Assembly (NCBI RefSeq): GCF_012844345.1
Contig: NZ_CP051625.1
Span: 3,844,001-3,908,000 of the forward strand
Direction of reading: 5' to 3'
Length of the DNA: 64,000 bases
From: Pseudomonas sp. gcc21
GTDB lineage: Bacteria > Pseudomonadota > Gammaproteobacteria > Pseudomonadales > Pseudomonadaceae
The translations under genes were made by a program, and so were the position numbers. Below, piece after piece: positions 28,179 to 37,788 of this stretch (the stretch's first letter is position 1; each line of letters opens with the position of its first letter). Under the pieces are notes generated by a model. The model did no database searches and was not told where the DNA came from. It was given only the letters and a program-made list of their open reading frames with translations.

Positions 28179-30311
28179 ATGCTGAACGACGACCTGAAAG
28201 GCCAGATCCAGACGGCCTATCGCACTTTCCTCGAAAACAAATCCCTTAAGCCGCGCTACGGCCAGCGGGTAATGATCGCCGAAGTGGCCAAGGCCTTCGG
28301 CGGCGTTGAGCTGGACGAGGAAGGCCATCGCGACGGCGAGCCTGCGGTGGCGGTTGTCGAGGCGGGCACAGGCACCGGCAAGACCGTGGCCTATTGCCTC
28401 GCGGCCATTCCGATCGCCAAGCATCTGGGCAAGCCGTTGGTCATTTCCACGGCCACCGTTGCCCTGCAGGAACAGATAGTGCTGAAGGATCTGCCCGACA
28501 TCCAGCGCAATGCCGGGTTGAATTTTCAATTCTCGCTGGCCAAGGGCAGGGGGCGTTATGTCTGTCTGTCCAAGCTCGATCAGCTACTCAATGACAATCA
28601 GCAGGCGGCCAGCCGTCAGCAGGGCTTTGCCGATGAAGGGTTTCGTATCGACATCGACGAAGCCGGGCTGAAACTCTACACCAGCATGGTCGAAGCGCTG
28701 GGCAGCAACAAATGGGACGGCGAGCGCGATTCCTGGCCGGCGGCACTGGATGATCAGGACTGGTCTCGTTTGACCACCGATCATATCCAGTGCACCAATC
28801 GGCGCTGCGGGCACTTCAATCAATGCGTGTTCTACAAGGCGCGCGAGGGCGTGCAGAAGGTCGACGTCATTGTCACCAATCACGATCTGGTGCTAGCCGA
28901 TCTGGCACTGGGAGGCGGAGCCATCCTGCCTGATCCGCGTGATTGTCTGTATATCTTCGATGAGGGACATCATCTGCCGGACAAGGCGATTGCGCACTTC
29001 GCGCATCACACCCGCATGAATGCTACCGCCGATTGGCTCGATCAGCTGGACAAGAATCTGTCCAAACTACTGGCGCAGCACCCGCTCCCGGGTGATTTCG
29101 GTCGTCTGCTCGAACAGGTTCCGGCGCAAGCGCGGGACTTGCGTCCGCACCAGCAGTTCATGACCCAGGCGCTGGCCGAAGCCGGCGATTTTGCCAATAC
29201 CGAGGATCTGACCGGCAACATGCGGCCGCAGCACCGTTTCGAACATGGCGTGGTGCCAGAGCATTTGCGCGATATGGCCACTGAGCTGAAAGGCGGCTTC
29301 GGGCGCATTACCGATCTGCTGCAACGGATGGTCGATATTCTCAAGGATGCTATGGACGGCGAAGCCGTCGGGGTGCATCAGGTTCAGGCCGAAGAGTGGT
29401 ATCCGCTGTTCGGTGCGCTGCTCGCGCGGTCCGAGGGTAACTGGACATTGTGGACCAAGTTCTGCCTTGAGGATCCCGAGGACAAGCCGCCTACCGCACG
29501 ATGGCTGACGTTGACCGAGCAGAACGATATCGAAGTCCACGTCAGCCCGATCCTGGCAGCTGACACCCTGCGGCAGTTTCTCTGGTACAGCGCCTTTGCC
29601 TGTCTGGTGACTTCCGCCACGCTGACGGCGCTGGGGCGTTTCGATCGTTTCAGCCAGCGCGCCGGCCTGCCGAAGAGTGCGGTGTGCACGCTGGCGCCGA
29701 GTCCCTTCAAACACGCTGAGCGCGGCGTGCTGCGGATCCCGGATCTGGGCGCCGACCCCCGCGATAGCGCCGGACACAGTGCGGCGATCATTGAGCGCAT
29801 GCCGACCATGCTCGACGACGCAGCGGGCAGCTTGGTGCTGTTTTCATCGCGCAGACAAATGCTCGAGGTGTACGCCGGGTTGCCGAGCGCCTTCCGCGAG
29901 CGCGTTCTGGTGCAGGGGGATCTGTCCAAACAGGAGCTCATTCGCCAACACCGCGAACGGGTTGATAACAGGCAGCAGAGCGTTATTTTCGGGCTGGCCA
30001 GTTTTGCCGAAGGAGTCGACCTGCCGGGCAGATATTGCGAGCACGTGGTGATCGCCAAGATTCCTTTCGCTGTGCCGGACGACCCGGTTGAAGCGGCGTT
30101 GTCGGAATGGATTGAGCGCAACGGCGGCAATCCGTTCATGGAGATCGCCGTGCCCGATGCCTGTCTGCGGCTTGTTCAGGCCTGCGGTCGGCTGCTGCGC
30201 AGCGAGCAGGACAGTGGAGTGATCACCTTGCTCGACCGGCGCCTGGTTACCCAGCGTTACGGAAAAGCCATTCTCAACGCATTGCCGCCGTTCCGCCGCG
30301 AAATCGAGTAG
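28179..30311 (+). CDS. dinG: ATP-dependent DNA helicase DinG
   Basis: Superfamily 2 iron-sulfur helicase (XPD/DinG type), 5'-3', that resolves R-loops, D-loops and G-quadruplexes. The 710 residues match Pseudomonas DinG. Walker A is AGTGTGKT (62-69). The Fe-S cysteines lie in GRYVCLSK and CTNRRCGHFNQC. The DEAH-like box is DEGHHLPD, and helicase motifs near the C-terminus include LVLFSSRRQM and QACGRLLRSEQDSG. I chose ATG 28179 (MLNDDLK), the compact family start. It is divergent from the methyltransferase-like gene, and a repeat array begins about 10 bp after its stop. Confidence 0.95.
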   Translation: MLNDDLKGQIQTAYRTFLENKSLKPRYGQRVMIAEVAKAFGGVELDEEGHRDGEPAVAVVEAGTGTGKTVAYCLAAIPIAKHLGKPLVISTATVALQEQIVLKDLPDIQRNAGLNFQFSLAKGRGRYVCLSKLDQLLNDNQQAASRQQGFADEGFRIDIDEAGLKLYTSMVEALGSNKWDGERDSWPAALDDQDWSRLTTDHIQCTNRRCGHFNQCVFYKAREGVQKVDVIVTNHDLVLADLALGGGAILPDPRDCLYIFDEGHHLPDKAIAHFAHHTRMNATADWLDQLDKNLSKLLAQHPLPGDFGRLLEQVPAQARDLRPHQQFMTQALAEAGDFANTEDLTGNMRPQHRFEHGVVPEHLRDMATELKGGFGRITDLLQRMVDILKDAMDGEAVGVHQVQAEEWYPLFGALLARSEGNWTLWTKFCLEDPEDKPPTARWLTLTEQNDIEVHVSPILAADTLRQFLWYSAFACLVTSATLTALGRFDRFSQRAGLPKSAVCTLAPSPFKHAERGVLRIPDLGADPRDSAGHSAAIIERMPTMLDDAAGSLVLFSSRRQMLEVYAGLPSAFRERVLVQGDLSKQELIRQHRERVDNRQQSVIFGLASFAEGVDLPGRYCEHVVIAKIPFAVPDDPVEAALSEWIERNGGNPFMEIAVPDACLRLVQACGRLLRSEQDSGVITLLDRRLVTQRYGKAILNALPPFRREIE

Positions 30312-30321
30312 GAAAGCGTTC

Positions 30322-30690
30322 CGGGGGTGTAGCGCGCCTGTGCTACGCCAGGCGCCAGGCGCTCCCAATACCCTGTCGGCGAGCAGGCGCTCGCCAACCC
30401 CAAGAGGCGGAAACCCGTAAGCGAGTCCGAACGTGCCGAAGTGCAGGCCCGCTCGAAGCGAGCCTGCCCGGGGGGGTAGCGCGCCTGCGCTACGCCAAGC
30501 GCTAAAAGCTCCCAATACCTTGTCGGCGAGCAGGCGCTCGCCAACCCCGGATACGCAAAACCGTAAGAGCGTCCGAACGCGGCTGAAGCGCTCGCCCACT
30601 CGAGGGGAGCATGCCCGGGGGCGTAGCGCGCCTGCGCTACGCCAGGCTTGCAAGCCACACCAAACCTGCCGGCGCGTCCGAACGCGGCCC
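30322..30690. repeat. 147-bp tandem repeat array (about 2.5 copies) with paired hairpins
   Basis: The unit starts at about 30322, 30469 and 30616 with an exact 147-bp period. Each unit begins with hairpin A, GTAGCGC-GCCT-GCGCTAC (30329-30346 with one G-T pair, 30476-30493, 30623-30640). Units 1 and 2 also carry hairpin B, GGCGAGC-AGGC-GCTCGCC (30378-30395, 30525-30542). The third unit loses hairpin B and is shortened. The unit is a multiple of three, which keeps long frames open on both strands; I regard these as non-coding. The region is REP/BIME-like, between dinG and a serine hydrolase gene. Confidence 0.88.
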
Positions 30691-30852
30691 GCAATCCGAG
30701 GAAACCTGTTTTCGATCCCGGGAACAGTACCGAGGCTGCATCAAACATCACGCCCACGCATAAACTTGCGATCGCCACGCTTATCGGCGCTGCATTCTGT
30801 CGCTGGCTGCGCTTAAATAGCCGGACAACAACAGCACGGCCAGGAGCATGGA
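30691..30852. other. Leader region of the serine hydrolase gene
   Basis: Between the repeat array and the start at 30853 I see no gene and no strong promoter. An AGGAGCATGGA ribosome-binding stretch immediately precedes the ATG. Confidence 0.4.
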
Positions 30853-32025
30853 ATGAGCAAGGTGCAAGGATACTTCGATCCCCGTTTTGAAAGCGTACGC
30901 GAGGTTTTTGCCGAGCAACTGAACGACGAGCAGGCGCGCGGTGCTGCGCTGTGCGTCACGGTCGGTGGCGAAACCGTGCTGGATGTATGGGGTGGCGTGG
31001 TCGACAAGGATGACTCGCAGGTCTGGGAGCAGGACACGCTGGTCAATGTGTTTTCGGCGACCAAACCGCTGGGTGCAGTGGCGTTGCTGCAGCTGGTCGC
31101 GGCGGGTCGTATCGAACTGGACGCGCCCCTGGCGGATGTCTGGCCAGAGTTTGCGGCAGCGGGCAAGGAAGCCGTGACCCTGCGTCACGTACTCAGCCAC
31201 CGCTCTGGGATGTCTGCCATTAGTCAGACGCTGCCGCCGGAAGCGCTGTTCGACTGGCAAGCCATGTGCGATGCCCTGATAGCACAGTCTCCCTGGTGGT
31301 CGCCCGGCGAGGCGCACGGCTATGCACCGCTGACCTACAGCTGGCTGTTGGGCGAGCCGCTGCGTCGCTTAAGCGGGCAAAGCCCCGGCAACTACGTTCA
31401 GGAGCACATCTGCCAGCCCCTTGGCATGGACTTCTTTGTCGGCGCGCCTGACGCGGAGCTTTCGCGCATTGCCCATGTTTCTCGCCTGCGCAACCAGTTC
31501 GGTGACGACTACGCCAAGGCGTTGTTCATGGCCATGGGCAAGCCCGAAGATCTGCCTTTCAAAGCCTTCGCCAACCCATCCAGCCTGCTTACCAGCACCA
31601 ATCGCGTCGAGTGGCAGCAGGCCCAACTGCTTGCGGCCAACGGTAGCGGCAATGCCCGGTCACTGGCGCGTTTCTGGCAGGTCATGGCCCATGGCGGTCA
31701 GCTTGATGGCGTGAAACTGCTCGACGAAGAGCTGGTCACGCTGATGCAGCAGGAGCACAGCCAGGGGCTTGACCGTACCCTGCGCGCGCCCACCCGTTTT
31801 GGCCTGGGCGTTATGCTTGAGCAGAACTACGAAGGTGGCTCCTTTGGCATGGGTGCCAATGCGTACGGGCATCCCGGCGCGGGCGGCACGCTCGGCTTCT
31901 GCGATCCGGATGCGAAAGTCGGCTTCGGTTATGCGACCAATGCCATGGGGCCCTACGTGCTTATGGACCCGCGTGCGAGCGCTTTGAGCCGTGCGGTCTA
32001 CACGGCGCTGCGCGATCTCGATTAG
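30853..32025 (+). CDS. Serine hydrolase / beta-lactamase-family esterase (EstB-like)
   Basis: A 390-residue class C beta-lactamase-fold protein, probably an esterase. The nucleophile motif S-x-x-K is SATK (S68, K71). The tyrosine motif region is HGYAPLTYSWL (Y157 or Y162). HPGAGGTLGF near residue 340 takes the place of the KTG box, as in EstB-type esterases. No signal peptide is seen, so it is likely cytoplasmic, which argues against a role as a secreted beta-lactamase. Monocistronic between the repeat array and pdxH. Confidence 0.9.
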   Translation: MSKVQGYFDPRFESVREVFAEQLNDEQARGAALCVTVGGETVLDVWGGVVDKDDSQVWEQDTLVNVFSATKPLGAVALLQLVAAGRIELDAPLADVWPEFAAAGKEAVTLRHVLSHRSGMSAISQTLPPEALFDWQAMCDALIAQSPWWSPGEAHGYAPLTYSWLLGEPLRRLSGQSPGNYVQEHICQPLGMDFFVGAPDAELSRIAHVSRLRNQFGDDYAKALFMAMGKPEDLPFKAFANPSSLLTSTNRVEWQQAQLLAANGSGNARSLARFWQVMAHGGQLDGVKLLDEELVTLMQQEHSQGLDRTLRAPTRFGLGVMLEQNYEGGSFGMGANAYGHPGAGGTLGFCDPDAKVGFGYATNAMGPYVLMDPRASALSRAVYTALRDLD

Positions 32026-32091
32026 TTGTCCCAGAGCAAATGCAGCTTGGGGCTCGAATGCTAGGATTAGCACATCAGTAAAGGAGTCCCT

Positions 32092-32733
32092 ATGAAAGCC
32101 AGCATTGCCGATCTGCGTCGTAACTACACCCGCTACGGGTTGCTCGAAAGCCAGGCCCCGGATGAGCCCTTCAGCCTGTTCGCGACCTGGTTCGAACAGG
32201 CGGTGGAAATCGAAACCACCGAAGCCAATGCCATGATGCTGGCTACGGTGGATGACGCCGGCCAGCCGCACCTGCGTACCTTGCTGCTCAAGGGGGTGGA
32301 TAAACAGGGTTTCGTGTTCTTCAGCAACTATCAGAGTGCCAAGGGCGAGCAGTTGCGCACGCATCCCCGGGCGGCAATGACCTTCTGGTGGCACGACCTG
32401 GAACGCCAGGTACGCATCGAGGGGGCGATCGAGCGCATCAGTGATGAGGAATCCGATGCCTATTATCACAGCCGTCCATTGGGCAGCAGGCTTGGCGCCT
32501 GGGCGTCTCCGCAGAGTCAGGTGATTGAGAGCCGCGAGGTGCTTGAGCGCAACCTGGCGGAGCTGGAGGCACAATACGCTGACCAGCCGCCACCGCGCCC
32601 GCCGCATTGGGGCGGATACCGGCTGAAGCCTGAATCAGTGGAGTTCTGGCAGGGGCGGCCGAGCCGTCTGCATGACCGGTTGCGTTACCGGATGGAAGAC
32701 AATGTATGGCTGCGGGAGCGGCTCGCTCCCTGA
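32092..32733 (+). CDS. pdxH: Pyridoxamine 5'-phosphate oxidase
   Basis: FMN-dependent oxidation of pyridoxine or pyridoxamine 5'-phosphate to pyridoxal 5'-phosphate, the last step of vitamin B6 synthesis and salvage. The 213 residues carry [19 protein letters not shown] (FMN and substrate residues), the [15 protein letters not shown] segment and the C-terminal hallmark [21 protein letters not shown] precedes the ATG. It is followed by an SDR gene 91 bp downstream on the same strand. Confidence 0.97.
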   Translation: MKASIADLRRNYTRYGLLESQAPDEPFSLFATWFEQAVEIETTEANAMMLATVDDAGQPHLRTLLLKGVDKQGFVFFSNYQSAKGEQLRTHPRAAMTFWWHDLERQVRIEGAIERISDEESDAYYHSRPLGSRLGAWASPQSQVIESREVLERNLAELEAQYADQPPPRPPHWGGYRLKPESVEFWQGRPSRLHDRLRYRMEDNVWLRERLAP

Positions 32734-32824
32734 GCCTGCCACTGTCTTCCCCGGCGGCAGGCTTGCGTGCGGTCGCGTTCTGTCCCACTCTGCATTGAAA
32801 AAGAAAACAGGGCGGAGAGCACAC

Positions 32825-33655
32825 ATGTCCAGGGGACAGTTCTATCAGAAAGTTGTCGTCATTACCGGTGGCTGCGCAGGGATCGGCCGCGCTCTGGCGC
32901 TGCGTTTCGCCCAGGCAGGTGCCCGGATTGCGATACTTGATATTCAGGACGAGACCCTCGTCGCCTTCCGTCAGCAACTGTCGGACAAGGTCAATGCCGA
33001 AGTGCTCGCAGTGCATTGTGATGTCGCCAATGAGCGTGACTGCGAAGAGGCGATCTGTCAGGTCATCGAGCATTTCGGTGGCATTGATGTACTCATCAAC
33101 AATGCCGGCATCACCCATCGCAGTCTGTTCCACGAGACCGATCTGCAGGTATTCCGGCGCATCATGGATGTGAATTACTTCGGCGCCTTGCACTGCACGC
33201 ATCATGCGTTGAGCAGCATCATCGAACGACGCGGGCAGATTATCGTACTCAGTTCGCTGTCCGGCTTCGCCCCCATGCTTTACCGCAGCGCCTATAACGC
33301 CAGCAAGCATGCACTGCACGGATTGTTCGAAACCCTGCGCACGGAGGTTCGCGAGCACGGCGTGAACGTCATGCTGGTAACGCCGGGCTTTACCGCGACC
33401 GATATCCGCAAAAATGCGCTGGTCGGCGATGGCTCGATCAGCGGTCAGAATGCCGCGCCGTCGTTCAAGGTGTCCTCACCCACCGATGTGGCCGATGACA
33501 TTTATTGTGGTGCATGCAAGCGCAAGCGACTGATGATCCTGTCCAACGTGAACTGGCGAGCGCGGTTGTTCGCCCGGCTTTTTCCGCGGGCATTCGAGCG
33601 CTGGATGGTGCCAAGATTGTCGGGCGTCAAGCCGACAAAGCGAGCCAGTTCATGA
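32825..33655 (+). CDS. Short-chain dehydrogenase/reductase
   Basis: NAD(P)-dependent oxidoreductase of 276 residues. The cofactor motif TGGCAGIG lies at 14-21, NNAG at 92-95, and the catalytic residues are S144, Y157 and K161 (YNASK). A long C-terminal region (RLFARLFPRAFERWMVPRL) has a membrane-associating, basic amphipathic look, seen in lipid- or ketosphinganine-related SDRs. I start at ATG 32825 (MSRGQFYQK), with GGAG upstream; the in-frame extension back into pdxH is not family-like. Its 3' end overlaps a convergent flavoprotein gene by 29 bp. Confidence 0.88.
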   Translation: MSRGQFYQKVVVITGGCAGIGRALALRFAQAGARIAILDIQDETLVAFRQQLSDKVNAEVLAVHCDVANERDCEEAICQVIEHFGGIDVLINNAGITHRSLFHETDLQVFRRIMDVNYFGALHCTHHALSSIIERRGQIIVLSSLSGFAPMLYRSAYNASKHALHGLFETLRTEVREHGVNVMLVTPGFTATDIRKNALVGDGSISGQNAAPSFKVSSPTDVADDIYCGACKRKRLMILSNVNWRARLFARLFPRAFERWMVPRLSGVKPTKRASS

Positions 33656-34877
33656 CGCCGTGTGCCGCATGCCTGCCGCTGGCAAAACAGCCGGTGAGCA
33701 GGTAGCCGCCAGTCGGCGCTTCCCAGTCCAGCATCTCACCGGCGCAGAATACGCCCGGCAGCTGGCGCAGCATCAATTGATCATCCAGTGCATCGCGACA
33801 CACGCCGCCCGCGCTGCTTATGGCTTCATCCAAGGGACTGGTGCCAGTCAGACGTACCGGCAGCTTCTTGATGCCGCTGGCCAGCCTCGCGGGCTCGGCG
33901 ATGGCTTCCCTGGGCAGACACTCATGCAGCAAGGCGATTTTCACCGGGTCCAGCCCGGCGCGCTTGCGGAGCACAGAGGAGAGCGTCTGGCCTTTGCGGG
34001 GCTGTTCGAGTGCCGAGATCAAACTGGCGAGACTCCGGTCGGGTGCGAGATCCAGTGTCAGGTTTGCTTCACCGTTAGCTGACAATTGATCCCGCAGCTC
34101 TGCGGATAGTGCATAAATCAGGCTGCCTTCCAGGCCAGCCTCGGTGACTACGCATTCGCCGCGTCGCTCGATCAGCCCCTGATCGGGTGAGTGAACGCTG
34201 GCGATAACCTGCTTGAGCGGCGTGCCGGCAAAGCGCTGTTTCAGGTGTGCACTCCAGTTTGCTGTAAACCCGCAATTGGCCGGAATCAGCGCGCGTATTG
34301 CCACGCCCCGATCGCTCAGCACGCTTGTCCAGGCACCATCGGAGCCCAGGCGCGCCCAGCTACCGCCCCCCAGTGCCAGCACCACTGCGTCAGGGTTCAC
34401 CGAAAGGGGGCCGGCAGGCGTAGCGAACTCTAGCTCGCCCTGTGCATTCCAGCCGACCCAGCGATGCCGGGTCTGAATGGTTACGCCGCTCTCGCGCAGT
34501 CTGCGAAGCCAGGCACGCAACAGTGGCGCGGCTTTCATCTCGACCGGGAAGACCCGGCCGGACGAACCGACAAAGGTGTCGATGCCCAGACCATGTATCC
34601 AGACGCGCAGCGCATCAGCGTCGAAGGAAGCCAGCCAGTCCGCCACCCAGGGGCTCGCCTCACGGTAGCGCGCGATAAACGCCTCTGCAGGCTCGGAGTG
34701 CGTGATATTCATCCCGCCCACGCCGGCGAGCAGAAATTTGCGCCCCACTGAAGGCATGGCATCGTAGACCGTCACAGCCGCGCCAGAGTTTGCCAGCGTT
34801 TCGGCTGCCATCAGACCGGCCGGGCCGCCGCCAATGATGGCAACCGAGGGTGGGGCGGGGTTTGACTGGCTGCGCAC
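33627..34877 (-). CDS. FAD-dependent oxidoreductase of the HI0933/BaiN flavoprotein family
   Basis: A 416-residue flavoprotein with a Rossmann FAD motif IIGGGPAGLMAAE at the N-terminus. The family signature GRKFLLAGVGGMNITHSEP follows, and a C-terminal motif reads GVFCAGEMLDWEAPTGGY. It fits the PP_4765-like subgroup of the HI0933 family, whose substrates are unknown. The last 29 bp overlap the convergent SDR gene. It is preceded, on its own strand, by a roughly 290-bp divergent region leading to tesB. Confidence 0.88.
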   Translation of the reverse strand: MRSQSNPAPPSVAIIGGGPAGLMAAETLANSGAAVTVYDAMPSVGRKFLLAGVGGMNITHSEPAEAFIARYREASPWVADWLASFDADALRVWIHGLGIDTFVGSSGRVFPVEMKAAPLLRAWLRRLRESGVTIQTRHRWVGWNAQGELEFATPAGPLSVNPDAVVLALGGGSWARLGSDGAWTSVLSDRGVAIRALIPANCGFTANWSAHLKQRFAGTPLKQVIASVHSPDQGLIERRGECVVTEAGLEGSLIYALSAELRDQLSANGEANLTLDLAPDRSLASLISALEQPRKGQTLSSVLRKRAGLDPVKIALLHECLPREAIAEPARLASGIKKLPVRLTGTSPLDEAISSAGGVCRDALDDQLMLRQLPGVFCAGEMLDWEAPTGGYLLTGCFASGRHAAHGVMNWLALSA

Positions 34878-35166
34878 GGTGATGGTCTCTGGTCTGGGCG
34901 TTTGGCGCGGCAGTTTAACCTAGTCGCCGAGCCATCCAAACCGTCCTGAAGCGCAGTGACTGAACTCATCTATGCTGATTACCAGGCCTGCATGGCGTGT
35001 CGCCTGTGCCGGGAATACGTTAGAAGTGCGCGATTCGGGCGGTCAATGTAAACTCGCCTCCCCAAATTGCTGTGACACGGAGTCGCGGCAGCTATTCAGT
35101 CGTTCAGGCTCAGTTATTCAGGCCCGGTGTTCAGACTGCGGCCGAATGTTGTCGAGGAAGAAAGCT

Positions 35167-36036
35167 ATGACCCAAATGCTGGATGATCTGGTTCGCCTGT
35201 TGGCGCTGGAAAAAATCGAAGAGAACCTGTTCCGCGGCGCGAGCCAGGACCTGGGGTTTCGCCAGCTGTTTGGTGGCCAGGTATTTGGTCAGTCGCTGTC
35301 GGCGGCCACCCAGACCGTTGACCCGGATCGCCACGTGCACTCAGCCCATGGCTATTTCCTGCGTCCCGGAGATGCGACATTTCCCATTGTCTATCACGTG
35401 GATCCGGTGCGTGACGGCGGCAGTTTCACTACGCGCAGGGTTCAGGCGGTTCAGAAAGGCAAACCGATCTTTACCCTGATTTGTTCCTTCCAGGGTGAAG
35501 AGGAGGGCTATCAGCATCAGACGACCATGCCTGATGTGCCAGGCCCCGATGATCTGCTCAACGAGACGGAGCTGACGCGCAAATACCAGCATATGATCCC
35601 GGAAGCAGTGCGCGAAAAAGTGCTGGTCGACAAGCCCATCGAGATTCGCCCTGTCGGGCTGTTCAACCCTTTCAACCCCAAGCCGTCGGATCCGGTTCGT
35701 TACATGTGGTTCCGTGCTGACGGCAAGCTGCCGGATGACCCCCAGCTGCACCGGTATCTGCTGGCCTATGCCTCGGATTTCCACCTGTTGGGTACGGCGA
35801 TGCTGCCGCATGGCATTTCCAACTGGGCAGGCGATATGCAGGTAGCGAGCCTGGATCACGCGCTCTGGTATCACAATCCGCTGCGTATGAATGAATGGCT
35901 GCTGTACGCGATGGAGAGTCCTGTCGCCAGTGGCGCACGGGGTCTGTCGCGGGGTCAGATTTTCAATCAGGACGGCGTGCTGGTGGCATCGGTGACTCAG
36001 GAATCGTTGATGCGCAAGGTATCGCCCAAGCAATGA
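35167..36036 (+). CDS. tesB: Acyl-CoA thioesterase II
   Basis: Hydrolyses medium- and long-chain acyl-CoA to free acid and CoA. It is a double hotdog protein of 289 residues whose numbering matches the E. coli enzyme. The active-site triad positions are D204 (YASDFHLLG), S228 (VASLDHALWYH, Thr in E. coli) and Q278 (SVTQES). Only the ATG at 35167 (MTQMLDDL), with GAGG upstream, gives the family start; the frame upstream is open but not conserved. Its stop overlaps the start of a HAD phosphatase gene (ATGA). Confidence 0.95.
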   Translation: MTQMLDDLVRLLALEKIEENLFRGASQDLGFRQLFGGQVFGQSLSAATQTVDPDRHVHSAHGYFLRPGDATFPIVYHVDPVRDGGSFTTRRVQAVQKGKPIFTLICSFQGEEEGYQHQTTMPDVPGPDDLLNETELTRKYQHMIPEAVREKVLVDKPIEIRPVGLFNPFNPKPSDPVRYMWFRADGKLPDDPQLHRYLLAYASDFHLLGTAMLPHGISNWAGDMQVASLDHALWYHNPLRMNEWLLYAMESPVASGARGLSRGQIFNQDGVLVASVTQESLMRKVSPKQ

Positions 36037-36629
36037 AGGATCTGCGTGGATGGGTGTTCGACCTGGACGGCACCCTTACGGTCGCCCAGCATGATTTTCC
36101 GGCGATTCGTCGGGAGCTAGGGATTCCGCCCGACGAAGACATTCTGGGACACATAGCCCGCTTGCCTGATACACACCGTCAGGATATGAGCGCGCAGCTG
36201 GATGCGATCGAGTTGCGCCTTGCTGCCGGTGTCCAGCCAGCCCCCGGTGCGGCGGATCTGATTCGGCACCTGCATGCCCAGGGCGTGCAGCTGGGTATTC
36301 TTACGCGCAATCTGCGCTCGGTGGCGATGGCCTCGCTGGAGGTGGTCGGTGTGCTCGACTGCTTTCATACGGATCATATTATCGGCCGTAACGAGGCACT
36401 GCCCAAGCCGGATCCCGACGGTATCCACCAGCTGTTGCATGCCTGGCAATTGCCTGAGTCGCAAGTGGTCATGGTGGGGGACTTTCGTTTCGACGTCGAA
36501 ACCGGTCGCGCCGCGGGCTGCCATACCTGTCTCGTTCACCCGCACAATCGCTGGCCGGAGCTGACCGACTGGCATGTGTCTGACTGCGTAACGCTGAGGG
36601 CCAGGCTGGACTCCAGCAAACCGTCCTGA
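36033..36629 (+). CDS. HAD-superfamily hydrolase
   Basis: Probable phosphatase of 198 residues. Motif I is FDLDGTLT (D10 nucleophile, D12 acid/base), motif II is GILTRNLR, the lysine is in LPKPDPDG, and motif IV is VMVGDFRFDVETGRAAG. An alpha-helical cap follows motif I. This is the phosphoglycolate-phosphatase/beta-phosphoglucomutase-like type; the exact substrate is unknown. ATG overlaps the tesB stop by 4 bp, so the two are translationally coupled. Confidence 0.9.
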   Translation: MKDLRGWVFDLDGTLTVAQHDFPAIRRELGIPPDEDILGHIARLPDTHRQDMSAQLDAIELRLAAGVQPAPGAADLIRHLHAQGVQLGILTRNLRSVAMASLEVVGVLDCFHTDHIIGRNEALPKPDPDGIHQLLHAWQLPESQVVMVGDFRFDVETGRAAGCHTCLVHPHNRWPELTDWHVSDCVTLRARLDSSKPS

Positions 36630-36715
36630 ATCCACCGTCGAACGGCGCTGGTGGTTAATGCCTGCCGAGCGGTTATGATGGCGCCATCAATGAGCTAAAT
36701 GCACGGAAGCATGCC

Positions 36716-37750
36716 ATGTGGAATCGAGTCAGGTCCTTCTTTTCTCAGCGTCCTTCAGATCAGCCGACATCTTTGCTTGGCTTGCACGCTGCAGTACGCG
36801 CTGCGGAAGTAGCCGGCGAATCGCTGGCGCACGTCCCCACTGTAAATGTATCTGGCGCTGCGATTGATCAGTCTTTTCTGGACAGGGTTCTTAGCGCGGA
36901 GGCTGACGCGGGTATCAGACCTGGACGCGCAGAGCACGCAGCGCTGGAGGCGTTTACGGCCGTGCTCGAGAGTGATCTGGCTGACCGGCAATTAATCCCC
37001 AGGCTACCCGCCATGCTGCCTCGCCTGATGAGTACATTGCGTGATCCGGCTTCAACCAACCGGCAACTGGCGTCGCTTATTGGTCGGGATATGGTCTCGG
37101 TCAGTGAAGTGCTGCGCCTGGCGAACAGTCCGTTCTATCGTCGTAGCCACGAAACACGCAGTCTCGAGCAGGCGGTGCTGGTTATTGGCCGTGAAGGGCT
37201 GAAGCAGATGGTGTCCAATCTGCTGGTGAAGCCCATATTCGGAGCACATCAAGGTCGGTTCAGCGCGGCGGCAGGTCCGTTGCTATGGGAGCAGTCGGAG
37301 AAAGCCGCCGTGGTCAACGCCGCTTTGGCAAAGCATGACCGCGCCGATGAGTTCGATGCCTATCTGGCGGGGATTTCGAGCAATCTCGGGCTGCTGGTAG
37401 GCTGCAGAGTGCTGGATAAACTTGCCACGCCATTACCCCAGCCGCACAGCCAGGCATTTCGTGAACAGTGGCTGAATATTTCCCGGCAACTGTCGGCCCG
37501 GGTCATACGGTTGTGGGACTTCCCAGGGGCAGCCTGTGATGCCCTGGACGGACTGCTGACGGTCAACTCGCAGTTGCCTGCAGACAGTGTGCGGCTGTAC
37601 AGTGCCGAGCGGTTCAGTCGTTACCATTGCCTGCATGACGGGCTGCTGCCGGTGGTTGACGCAGCGGTGCCACGCCCGGACCCGCTAGCCACTGAACATT
37701 TCACCCTTGCCATGGGCGTCCTCGCCCGGTTTGAACAACGACGCACCTGA
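36716..37750 (+). CDS. HDOD-domain signalling protein
   Basis: A 344-residue cytosolic protein. The HDOD domain spans about 95-290 (LPRLMSTLRDPASTNRQLAS, then LIGRDMVSVSEVLRLANSPF and VLVIGREGLKQMVSNLL). HDOD proteins are catalytically inactive relatives of HD phosphohydrolases used in signalling, motility and c-di-GMP-linked networks. No attached GGDEF, EAL or receiver domain is present. The N-terminal 90 residues are not recognised. The start ATG 36716 has a GGAAG site upstream. Single gene by its spacing. Confidence 0.85.
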   Translation: MWNRVRSFFSQRPSDQPTSLLGLHAAVRAAEVAGESLAHVPTVNVSGAAIDQSFLDRVLSAEADAGIRPGRAEHAALEAFTAVLESDLADRQLIPRLPAMLPRLMSTLRDPASTNRQLASLIGRDMVSVSEVLRLANSPFYRRSHETRSLEQAVLVIGREGLKQMVSNLLVKPIFGAHQGRFSAAAGPLLWEQSEKAAVVNAALAKHDRADEFDAYLAGISSNLGLLVGCRVLDKLATPLPQPHSQAFREQWLNISRQLSARVIRLWDFPGAACDALDGLLTVNSQLPADSVRLYSAERFSRYHCLHDGLLPVVDAAVPRPDPLATEHFTLAMGVLARFEQRRT

Positions 37751-37788
37751 CCCCGCAGGGTGCCGATAGTGATTTTTTAGGAGCCTCT

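Noticed and set aside
30257..30778. Long minus-strand and plus-strand frames over the repeat array
   Set aside because: They are open because the 147-bp unit is a multiple of three; the translated units are Arg/Ala/Gly-rich repeats with no family-like sequence or ribosome site.
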